Assembly: GCA_046728035.1 (NCBI GenBank)
Contig: JBKPDT010000218.1
Location: 1-18,674 of the forward strand
DNA: 18,674 nucleotides
Direction of reading: 5' to 3'
DNA from: DASRWT01 sp046728035
GTDB lineage: Bacteria > Methylomirabilota > Methylomirabilia > Rokubacteriales > CSP1-6
The translations under genes were made by a program, and so were the position numbers. The notes beneath the pieces are model-generated. The model was not told the origin of the DNA. It ran no database searches and saw nothing but the letters and a program-made list of their open reading frames with translations. This document shows, in pieces, positions 7,347 to 13,375 of the stretch (its first letter is position 1; every line of letters starts with the position of its first letter).

Positions 7347-7901
7347 ATGGACTGGACCCGCCTCACAGAGTTCCGGGAGCTGTGGTTTCCCTCGCCCCGG
7401 ATCCGGCTGCCCGAGCTGGGCCCGTCCGGGCCCGTTTTCATCGAGGGGGGCCGGTGCATCTCGGGGGCGCTCGGCGAGTACACCAAGCTCTGGATCTCGG
7501 CGGCCGGGCGCTGGCATTTCTACTACGTCCATCCCACGCCGCGGGACTTCTTCCGGACGGTGATGCCCGACGCGGTGCCCCATCTCCTCCACCCCGGAGA
7601 GATGACGGTGGAGACCTTCCGTCAGGGCCTCGCCTACAAGGTGGTGCTGGGTCTTCGGTGCGCGGAGGGCCCCATTCGCGTGCTACACCTCGTGGGCGAC
7701 GTGCCCGATGTCACTCGCGCGGTCGAGCTGGACGAGGAGACTCCGGCGGGCTCGCTCGGCTGGAAGCTCAAGCAGACCCACTTCGTCTGCCGCGGGTCCT
7801 TCCACGGGCTCCTCCGCCTCGAGGACGGGCGGCTCTATCCGATCACGCGGGACGGCAACGAGGACGTCTTCAAGTCCTCGTGGGTCACCTTCACCCGATG
7901 A
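7347..7901 (+). CDS. Conserved-looking hypothetical protein between MoxR and VWA genes
   Basis: This encodes 184 aa of no family I recognise. It is a soluble-looking protein rich in aromatics: MDWTRLTEFRELWF at the start, WHFYYVHPTPRDFF at residues 56-69, and alternating hydrophobic strands later (VLGLRCAEG, VLHLVGD, HGLLRLEDGRLYPI), suggesting a mostly beta fold. No signal peptide, membrane span or obvious catalytic motif is seen; Cys37, Cys105 and Cys148 are scattered. The ATG lies nine bases after the MoxR stop with only a weak ribosome binding site, so translation may be coupled. Being placed exactly between an ATPase and its presumed VWA partner suggests that it is an accessory or substrate-recognition factor of that complex. 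That is inference from position alone. Confidence 0.75.
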   Translation: MDWTRLTEFRELWFPSPRIRLPELGPSGPVFIEGGRCISGALGEYTKLWISAAGRWHFYYVHPTPRDFFRTVMPDAVPHLLHPGEMTVETFRQGLAYKVVLGLRCAEGPIRVLHLVGDVPDVTRAVELDEETPAGSLGWKLKQTHFVCRGSFHGLLRLEDGRLYPITRDGNEDVFKSSWVTFTR

Positions 7902-7924
7902 GACGACCGTCGAGGGACCGATAG

Positions 7925-9334
7925 ATGGACCAGCGGATCCTCGAGTTCATCAGCGACCTCCGGCGCGCCGAGCTGCGCATCTCGACGAGCGAGGCGCTGG
8001 ACGCGCTGTCCGCCGCCACCGAGATCGGCGTGGAGACGCGCGAGACTTTCAAGTCCGCCCTCGCCGCGACCCTGGTGAAGGAGTCGCGCGATCTGCCCAC
8101 CTTCGACCGGATCTTCGACCTCTACTTCCTCGACCTGGAAGCGCTCGGCGCCGGCCTGCAGAAGGCGCTCGGTCCCGAGGACCCCAAGATGCGGGAGATG
8201 CTGGACCGGCTCATTGCCCAGGACGGGCTCGAGCTGGACGAGATGACCGAGCTCATGCTCCAGGGCGAGGGCGCCGAGATGGAGATGGCCATCCGCGGCC
8301 AGGGGCAGGGGGCCGGCCTCGAGCGACTGATGTACTTCCTCCAGATCGGCTACTTCTCGCGCCGCATCTACGACAAGTTCGACTGGGAGGCCATCGAGCG
8401 GGACCTCTCCCGCATCATGCAGATGCTCGAGGCCCAGGGCCTCGATCCCGGCCAGCTTGCCCGCATCCGCAACTACCTCGACCTGCGCCTGGAGGCCTTC
8501 CGGCGCATGATCCGCCAGCACGTTGAGCGCGAGCTGGAGCGGCGAGCCTTCCGCGAGGGCGAGAAGCTCACCCGTGAGGTGCTCACCGACAAGCCCCTCT
8601 TCGCGCTGTCGCCCGACGAGGTGGCCCAGATGAAGGCGGTGGTAGCGCGGCTCGCGCGCAAGATCAAGGACGCCCTCGCCCTGCGCCAGCGCCAGGAGGA
8701 GAAGGGCCGCCTCGACTCGCGGCGCACCATCCGGCAGAGCCTGCAGTACGGCGGCATCCCGATGGAGGTGCGCTACCGCCGCCGGCACCGGGAGAAGCCC
8801 AAGCTCGTCACCCTCTGCGACGTGTCAGACTCGGTGCGCAACGCCTCGCGCTTCATGCTCCAGCTCGTGTGGAGCCTCCAGGACTGCTTCTCCCGGATGC
8901 GCTCCTACGTGTTCGTGTCCGAGATCGCCGAGGTCACCCAGGCCTTCAAGAGCTTTCCGGTGGACCGGGCCATCGAGTGGGCGCTCAAGGGCTCGCCGGT
9001 GGACTATCACTGCCGCTCCGACTTCGGCTATGCCTTCAACCGCTTCGTCCGCACGGAGCTGGACACGCTGGACCGGAAGACCACCGTGCTCATCCTCGGG
9101 GATGCGCGCAACAACTACAACGACCCCCAGGCATGGGCCATCCGCCAGATCCGGGAGCGCGTGAAGGGCATCATCTGGCTCAACCCCGAAGGCCAGTGGG
9201 GGTGGGGCATCGGCGACAGCGTGATGCCGCTCTACTCGCCCTCGTGCGACATCGTCAAGGAGTGCCGGACGGTGGCCCAGCTCGTCCAGGTGGTGGATCA
9301 GCTCGTCCACCAATGGTGGCGCCGCGGGCGGTAG
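7925..9334 (+). CDS. CoxE-like VWA-domain protein
   Basis: This encodes 469 aa. The N-terminal helical half (residues 1-260, rich in Glu/Arg/Leu) is followed by a von Willebrand A domain (about 290-465). The MIDAS metal site is present: DVSDS at residues 299-303 fits D-x-S-x-S, and a later GDARNNYND (392-400) supplies the distal acidic loop. This arrangement is that of CoxE-family proteins, which pair with MoxR-type AAA+ ATPases. GAGGG lies upstream of the ATG, 23 bases after the preceding gene. No membrane segment is seen. Together with the ATPase it should form an ATP-driven maturation or remodelling pair; the client is unknown because no recognisable metalloenzyme large subunit lies nearby, though a selenoprotein does. 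Confidence 0.9.
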   Translation: MDQRILEFISDLRRAELRISTSEALDALSAATEIGVETRETFKSALAATLVKESRDLPTFDRIFDLYFLDLEALGAGLQKALGPEDPKMREMLDRLIAQDGLELDEMTELMLQGEGAEMEMAIRGQGQGAGLERLMYFLQIGYFSRRIYDKFDWEAIERDLSRIMQMLEAQGLDPGQLARIRNYLDLRLEAFRRMIRQHVERELERRAFREGEKLTREVLTDKPLFALSPDEVAQMKAVVARLARKIKDALALRQRQEEKGRLDSRRTIRQSLQYGGIPMEVRYRRRHREKPKLVTLCDVSDSVRNASRFMLQLVWSLQDCFSRMRSYVFVSEIAEVTQAFKSFPVDRAIEWALKGSPVDYHCRSDFGYAFNRFVRTELDTLDRKTTVLILGDARNNYNDPQAWAIRQIRERVKGIIWLNPEGQWGWGIGDSVMPLYSPSCDIVKECRTVAQLVQVVDQLVHQWWRRGR

Positions 9335-9339
9335 CGATC

Positions 9340-9990
9340 ATGCGCCGTCTCGCCCTCGCCGGCCTCATCGTTCTCCTCGCCGTCCCCGCCGCGCGCGCGG
9401 CCGACTGCATCGTGCTGGAGGACTTCTCGCGCTCCAAGCTCGGCGAGTTCCCCACCGACTGGAAGCCGCGGAAGGAGTCGGGGCGCGGCGTGTACACCGT
9501 GCGCGAGGAAGGGGGGCGCCGATTCCTGAGGGCCGTCTCCGAAGGCATCGGCATCCAGGCCGCCCGCGAGCAGCCCTGGGACGTCGCCGCCTACCCGATC
9601 CTCGCCTGGGCCTGGCGGCTGCAGGAGCATCCCAAGGGGTCGGACGAGCGCAACAGCAAGGTCAACGACAGCGCGCTCGCCGTGTACGCGGTGTGGCCGC
9701 ACTCCTCGGTGTCGCTGAAGTCGCTCAAGTACATCTGGAGCGCGGTGGTGCCCCGGGGGACGGCGCTGACCTCGAGCGCGGGGCTTACCCAGGCGCGCGT
9801 GCTCCGGAGCGGCGACGCCCCGAAAGGCGAGTGGGTGGAGGAGCGCGTCAGCGTCGCCGAGGACTACCGCGCGCGCTTCAAGGAGGCGGAGGTCCCGAAG
9901 CCCGCGGGCATCGCCGTTCTTACCGACGCCGACGACACCACCAGCCGCGCCGCGGGCGACTACGCGAGCTTTCGCGCCTGCCGGTCGTGA
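9340..9990 (+). CDS. Exported DUF3047-family protein
   Basis: This encodes 216 aa. Residues 1-20 form a Sec signal peptide (MRRLALAGLIVLLAVPAARA, cleavage likely before ADC), so the mature protein is periplasmic or outer-face. The body matches DUF3047: a beta-rich domain with an early VLEDFSRSKLGEFPTDWKPR segment, ILAWAWRLQ, a KVNDSALAVYAVWP strand and a late AGIAVLTDADDTTSRAAGDYASF motif. The family has no established biochemical role; it looks like a carbohydrate-binding type sandwich, which is inference. Only five bases separate it from the VWA stop, so it is in the same operon. The mature N-terminal Cys and the Cys at position 214 could form a disulfide. Confidence 0.82.
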   Translation: MRRLALAGLIVLLAVPAARAADCIVLEDFSRSKLGEFPTDWKPRKESGRGVYTVREEGGRRFLRAVSEGIGIQAAREQPWDVAAYPILAWAWRLQEHPKGSDERNSKVNDSALAVYAVWPHSSVSLKSLKYIWSAVVPRGTALTSSAGLTQARVLRSGDAPKGEWVEERVSVAEDYRARFKEAEVPKPAGIAVLTDADDTTSRAAGDYASFRACRS

Positions 9991-10002
9991 CCGGATAGCG
10001 AC

Positions 10003-11043
10003 GTGGACCCCGCCGGCGATCCCTTCGAGACGCTCTACGCGCGCGGGGTGACCGACGGGCTGCCCGTCGTCCCGCCTACCCGCGAGCGCGTGGCGGCGGC
10101 GGTGGCCGCCGCCGGTCGCCCCGCCGATGGCCTGGTCGCCCTCGTCCCGCCCAACTTCGGCCACGCCACCGTGGAGAAGATCGCGGTCAACGCGGTGATG
10201 GCGGGCTGCCGGCCCGAATACCTGCCGGTGGTGATCGCCGGGGTGGAAGCGATGTGCGACGACGCCTTCGACCTCCAGGGCGTGGCCGCCACCACCAACA
10301 GCGCGGCGCCCCTCTTCATCGTGAACGGGCCGGTGCGCAAGCGGCTCGACTTCAACGCGGGGGCGGGGGTGTTCGGACCTGGCCATCGCGCCAACGCCAC
10401 CATCGGGCGCGCCCTGCGCCTCATCGTACGCAATCTGGGCGGCGCCGCCGCCGGCGAGATCGCCATGTCCACCCTCGCGCATCCGGGCTACTTCACCTAC
10501 TGCATCGCGGAGAACGAGGAGGAGAGCCCCTGGTCGCCGCTCTCGATAGAGGCGGGCTTCGCGCCCGGGGAGAGCGTGATCAGCGTCTTCGCCGGAGCGG
10601 CCCCGCAGATCGTCTACGACCACCTGAGCCGCACCGGCGAGGATCTGCTCGTCACCCTCGCGCACTCGCTGGCGGTGATCTCCCATCACAAGTCCACCCA
10701 CCACGGCGATACCCTGATCGTGCTCTCGCCCGAGCACGCGCGCCTACTCGCGGCGTACGGGTGGGACCGGGGCCGCATGCGCGCCTTCCTGTGGGAGCGC
10801 CTGCGCAAGCCCGTGCGCGCGCTCATCCCGGGCGTGGATGGCGGCGAGGGGCTGCCCGCCCACGTGCTGGCGAAGTTCGCCGCGCCCGCCACCGAGGAGA
10901 CGCTGATCGCGAAGTTCCGCGAGCCGGCCAACCTCAAGTTCGTGGTGGCGGGCGGCACCGCCGGCCGCTTCTCGGCGGTGGTGGCGGGCTGGACGTTTCC
11001 CAAGATGTCGCGGATGGTGCATCGCAAGATCGACGCCGACTAG
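10003..11043 (+). CDS. Uncharacterised 346-aa protein paired with the UGSC selenoprotein
   Basis: This encodes 346 aa of unknown function. The frame begins at GTG 10003, 12 bases after DUF3047, with only a weak ribosome binding site. Notable segments are the start MDPAGDPFETLYARGVTDGLP, VPPNFGHATVEKIAVNAVMAGCRPEY (residues 48-73), VNGPVRKRLDFNAGAGVFGPGHRAN (107-131), and a histidine cluster ISHHKSTHH (226-234) with another His at 245. Cys69, Cys85 and Cys167 are the only cysteines. The His cluster and the conserved-looking FGPGHRAN and NFGHA motifs suggest a metal- or cofactor-binding enzyme; this is inference. No signal peptide or membrane span. Its stop TAG is eight bases before the selenoprotein ATG, so the two are almost certainly co-expressed. 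Proteins of this type beside UGSC genes are familiar to me, but no function is. Confidence 0.8.
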   Translation: MDPAGDPFETLYARGVTDGLPVVPPTRERVAAAVAAAGRPADGLVALVPPNFGHATVEKIAVNAVMAGCRPEYLPVVIAGVEAMCDDAFDLQGVAATTNSAAPLFIVNGPVRKRLDFNAGAGVFGPGHRANATIGRALRLIVRNLGGAAAGEIAMSTLAHPGYFTYCIAENEEESPWSPLSIEAGFAPGESVISVFAGAAPQIVYDHLSRTGEDLLVTLAHSLAVISHHKSTHHGDTLIVLSPEHARLLAAYGWDRGRMRAFLWERLRKPVRALIPGVDGGEGLPAHVLAKFAAPATEETLIAKFREPANLKFVVAGGTAGRFSAVVAGWTFPKMSRMVHRKIDAD

Positions 11044-11047
11044 GAGG
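11043..11047 (+). promoter_or_regulatory. Ribosome binding site of the UGSC selenoprotein
   Basis: GGAGG overlaps the stop of the previous gene and lies 4 bases before the ATG at 11052. It fixes the selenoprotein start and shows coupling to the 346-aa gene. Confidence 0.65.
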
Positions 11048-11051
11048 CGAC

Positions 11052-11576
11052 ATGAGCGACGAATTCCTGGACCCCACCGACTCCGTGGCGGTGCCGCGGC
11101 AGCGCGCCCCGCGCCCCCACTCCCTCGACGGCAAGGTGATCACCCTGCTCGACATCTCCAAGGCCAAGGGCGACCACCTGCTGGACCGCGTGGAGGAGCT
11201 GCTGCGCGAGCGGCACCGTCCCAAGGCGATACACCGCCGCAAGAAGCCTACCTTCGCGCGCCCGGCGCCGGAGGACCTGCGCAAGAAGATCCTCGAGGAG
11301 ACGGAGGTGCTCGTCGAGGGCCTCGCCGACTGAGGGTCCTGCACAACGTGCAGTGTGCACGACGGCGTGTTCTTCGAGGACAATGGGATTCCCACCGCCA
11401 CCGTCATCTCGACCGAGTTCCAGAAGGCGGCGCGTGCGCAGGCGGCCGCGCTGGGGGCGGAGGACTACCAGACGGTCATGGTGCCGCATCCGATCCAGCC
11501 CTTGACCCGCGACGAGGTCAGGGCGCTCGCCGACAAGGCCTTCGACGCGATCGTCGCGCGCCTGACGCGCGGCTAG
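11052..11576 (+). CDS. UGSC-family selenoprotein (in-frame TGA read as selenocysteine)
   Basis: The full product is 174 aa with selenocysteine at residue 94. The first 93 codons run from the ATG to TGA at 11331-11333; reading through gives A-D-U-G-S-C-T-T-C-S-V-H-D-G and the frame stays open to TAG at 11574-11576. U94-G-S-C97 is the defining motif of the UGSC (seleno)protein family, a UxxC redox pair like CxxC in thiol oxidoreductases, with Cys100 close by. Before it, GKVITLLDISKAKGDHLLDRV resembles an alpha/beta fold; after it, NGIPTATVISTEF and VMVPHPIQPL look typical of the family. Hairpins immediately after the TGA could act as a SECIS. Function is unknown; redox catalysis is inferred from the motif. 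The genome must also encode SelA, SelB, SelC and SelD. Confidence 0.93.
11331..11333 (+). other. Selenocysteine-coding TGA codon
   Basis: This TGA sits exactly at the U of U-G-S-C. Codons on both sides are in one frame and both halves look like one protein family, so recoding is far more likely than termination. Confidence 0.9.
11336..11363 (+). promoter_or_regulatory. Candidate bacterial SECIS stem-loop(s)
   Basis: Three alternative hairpins can form just after the TGA. One has CTGCAC (11339-11344) pairing with GTGCAG (11348-11353). One pairs CGTGCA (11347-11352) with TGCACG (11356-11361), leaving loop GTG that starts with G, 19 bases after the TGA, as bacterial SECIS rules prefer. A longer one pairs GTC (11336-11338) plus TGCACA (11340-11345) with TGTGCA (11354-11359) plus GAC (11361-11363), with one C/C mismatch and an 8-base loop. 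They are mutually exclusive; which one SelB binds is not decidable by eye. Confidence 0.65.
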
Positions 11577-11578
11577 TG

Positions 11579-11598
11579 AGCCCGGGCGCCGCCCGGCT
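11579..11598. terminator. GC hairpin between convergent selenoprotein and DUF35 genes
   Basis: AGCC and GGGC pair with GCCC and GGCT around a short GCC loop with one bulged C. It lies between the selenoprotein stop (11576) and the end of the oppositely oriented DUF35 gene (stop 11597), where a bidirectional terminator is expected. No T-run follows on either strand. Confidence 0.3.
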
Positions 11599-12103
11599 AG
11601 CCGGGGAACCGCCAGAGGCGGCCCACCGGCGGCTCGTCGGTGAGGGCGAACTGGGGGAGGGCGAAGTCTTCCGAGAGGTCGTGGAAGACCGCCCGCACGC
11701 GCTTGCCGATGGCCACGTTGACCTCGGCCTCCGGCCGGAACTCCGGCGTGACGAGATTGCCGATCACGCGGAGCGCCTCCTCCGCGGTGGGGCGGCCGCG
11801 CTGCTCGTCCAGCTCGACGAGGACGACGGCGTACGGCGTCCAGTCCTTGAAGCCGGGCTGGATGGCGTGATGGACCACCTCGTAGGAGTAGATGTGGCCC
11901 CCTCCCGACACGTCCTGCCAGCTCCACTCCTGCGACGGGCACCAGGGACAGCCGTGGCTGGGCGGATAGCGCATGAGGCCGCAGGCCGCGCACTTCCGGA
12001 GCACGATCCGGTGCCGCTGGCGCGCGAGCTTGAAGTGCTCGCGCCACTCCGAGTCGTTCTCCGGGATGACGAGGTTCATGCCGCGGTACTCGACGTGGGG
12101 CAT
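11597..12103 (-). CDS. DUF35 zinc-ribbon/OB-fold acyl-CoA-binding protein
   Basis: This encodes 168 aa. An N-terminal helix (DSEWREHFKLARQRH) is followed by a rubredoxin-like zinc ribbon with Cys38-x2-Cys41 and Cys52-x2-Cys55 (KCAACG and CPWCPS), then an OB-fold with the characteristic GGGHIYSYEVVHHAIQPGF and YAVVLVELDE strands. DUF35 proteins bind acyl-CoA and are obligate partners of thiolase-fold enzymes, for example ChsH2 with Ltp2 in steroid side-chain degradation. Here the gene starts 13 bases after the stop of a thiolase-like gene, with GGGAG before the ATG, so the pair should form one complex. Cytoplasmic. The acyl-CoA substrate is unknown. Confidence 0.92.
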   Translation of the reverse strand: MPHVEYRGMNLVIPENDSEWREHFKLARQRHRIVLRKCAACGLMRYPPSHGCPWCPSQEWSWQDVSGGGHIYSYEVVHHAIQPGFKDWTPYAVVLVELDEQRGRPTAEEALRVIGNLVTPEFRPEAEVNVAIGKRVRAVFHDLSEDFALPQFALTDEPPVGRLWRFPG

Positions 12104-12116
12104 CGCGCGCTCCCGC

Positions 12117-13331
12117 TCAGTTGTGGAGGATCAGGGCCGAGCCGGTGGGCGGCATCGCCCAGCCGAGATTCATGGTGATCCGGGCGTCCTTGACTTGCCG
12201 GCAGCGGCCCCGCGCGTAGTCGTAGCTGTGCCGGCCTTCCACCCCGCCCGGGCAGTAGTCGTCCACCGTCCCGCGGAGTTGGCGCACGTTCTCGATCACC
12301 ATGCTCATCCCGTGGGTATACCCCTCGCAGAGGTGGCCTCCCGAGGTGTTGTTCGGTCGCTGGCCGCCGAGCTCGATGATCCCGCTGGAGACGTAGGCGC
12401 CGCCCTCGCCCTTCTTGCAGAACCCGTACTCCTCGAGCTGCAGCATGGTGGTGAACGTGAAGGCGTCGTAGGAGCCCGTGACGTTGACGTCCTCGGGGCT
12501 GATGCCAGCCTGGCCGAACACGATGTCCTTGGCGTAGTAGCCGGCCACGCGGCTGATGGGACCGTGCGCCCAGTGGAAGTCGGTGCGCGGCTTGTTCACT
12601 CGGCCGGCCACGCCCATGATGTAGGCGGGCTTCTGCCGGAGATCGCGCGCGCGCTCCGCCGAGGTCACGACGAGGGCGGTGGCGTTGTCGGTCTCGAGGC
12701 AACAGTCGAGGAGGTGCAGCGGCTTCACGATCCAACGTGAGCCGACCACCTCGTCCACCGTCACCCGCTCCTTGAGGAAGGCCTTGGGGTTCTGCGAGGC
12801 GTGCTTGCTGTGGGCGACGCGCACGGCGGCGACCTGCTCGGACGTGGTGCCGTACTCGTACATGTGGCGCATGAAGGTGGGCGCGAAGTTCTGCCCCGCG
12901 CTCCGCATCCCGAAGGGCACCTGCGCGAGATCCATGCCGCGCACGGGCTGGGCGGCCCGCGCGCCGGTGCCGCCGATGCGAAAGTCGGAGTAGCCGTTCA
13001 TCGAGCGGAAGACAGCCACCGTGTTGCACATTCCCGCCTCGATGGCGCCGATGGCCAGGCCGATCAACGCCTCGGTGGAGGAGCCGCCGCCGAAGACGTC
13101 CATGTAGAAGTTGAGCCGCATGCCGAGGTCGCCCGAGACCCAGTTGCCGAAGGTGGAGTCGCCGCTCTGGTAGGACATCATCCCGTCCACCTGGCCCCCG
13201 GAGAGTCCGGCATCGTCCATCGCCTTGCGGATGGCCTCCACCGCCATCGCCCGCGTGCTGCGGCCCGAGTGGCGGCTGTACTCCGTCTCGCCGACACCGA
13301 CGATGCAGTACCGGTCCTTGAGTCCCGCCAT
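12117..13331 (-). CDS. Thiolase-fold protein (SCP2/Ltp2-like) lacking the catalytic cysteine
   Basis: This encodes 404 aa. The start IVGVGETEYSR and AVEAIRKAMDDAGLSGGQVDGMM match the N-terminal half of SCP2-type thiolases. The usual nucleophile motif (C-x-x-G-S-S) is replaced by F-G-G-G-S-S (residues 80-85), with no Cys between positions 10 and 101, so Claisen thiolysis is unlikely. The C-terminal motif reads NNTSGGHLCEGYTHGMS (residues 327-343) with His333, Tyr338 and His340. This pattern resembles Ltp2-type aldolases, which use tyrosines for retro-aldol cleavage with a DUF35 partner; the adjacent DUF35 gene fits. GGAG lies before the ATG. It follows the MFS gene by 44 bases. Usual automatic naming would be acetyl-CoA acetyltransferase, probably misleading. 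Confidence 0.88.
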   Translation of the reverse strand: MAGLKDRYCIVGVGETEYSRHSGRSTRAMAVEAIRKAMDDAGLSGGQVDGMMSYQSGDSTFGNWVSGDLGMRLNFYMDVFGGGSSTEALIGLAIGAIEAGMCNTVAVFRSMNGYSDFRIGGTGARAAQPVRGMDLAQVPFGMRSAGQNFAPTFMRHMYEYGTTSEQVAAVRVAHSKHASQNPKAFLKERVTVDEVVGSRWIVKPLHLLDCCLETDNATALVVTSAERARDLRQKPAYIMGVAGRVNKPRTDFHWAHGPISRVAGYYAKDIVFGQAGISPEDVNVTGSYDAFTFTTMLQLEEYGFCKKGEGGAYVSSGIIELGGQRPNNTSGGHLCEGYTHGMSMVIENVRQLRGTVDDYCPGGVEGRHSYDYARGRCRQVKDARITMNLGWAMPPTGSALILHN

Positions 13332-13346
13332 GCCGTCTCCTTGGCG

Positions 13347-13364
13347 CGCCGCGGGTCCGCGGCG
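13347..13364 (-). repeat. Perfect inverted repeat between the MFS and thiolase-like genes
   Basis: CGCCGCG, a four-base loop (GGTC on the plus strand) and CGCGGCG form a 7-bp stem in the 44-base gap. It could be a terminator without a T-run, an mRNA-processing site or a regulatory structure just ahead of the thiolase-like ribosome binding site. Confidence 0.35.
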
Positions 13365-13375
13365 GCCGGGTCAGT

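Noticed and set aside
9298..10737. A 479-aa open frame on the minus strand
   Set aside because: It lies opposite DUF3047 and the 346-aa gene, is rich in Arg/Gly/His/Ala, has no recognisable motifs, and is explained by high GC third-position bias.
11052..11333. A pseudogene or a 93-aa protein ending at the TGA
   Set aside because: The TGA coincides with the U of the known U-G-S-C motif and both sides are intact; a random nonsense mutation at that exact codon is far less likely.
11355..11576. A separate 73-aa gene starting at GTG 11355
   Set aside because: It is the in-frame second half of the selenoprotein. There is no ribosome binding site at the proper distance, and the family motif spans the TGA upstream of it.
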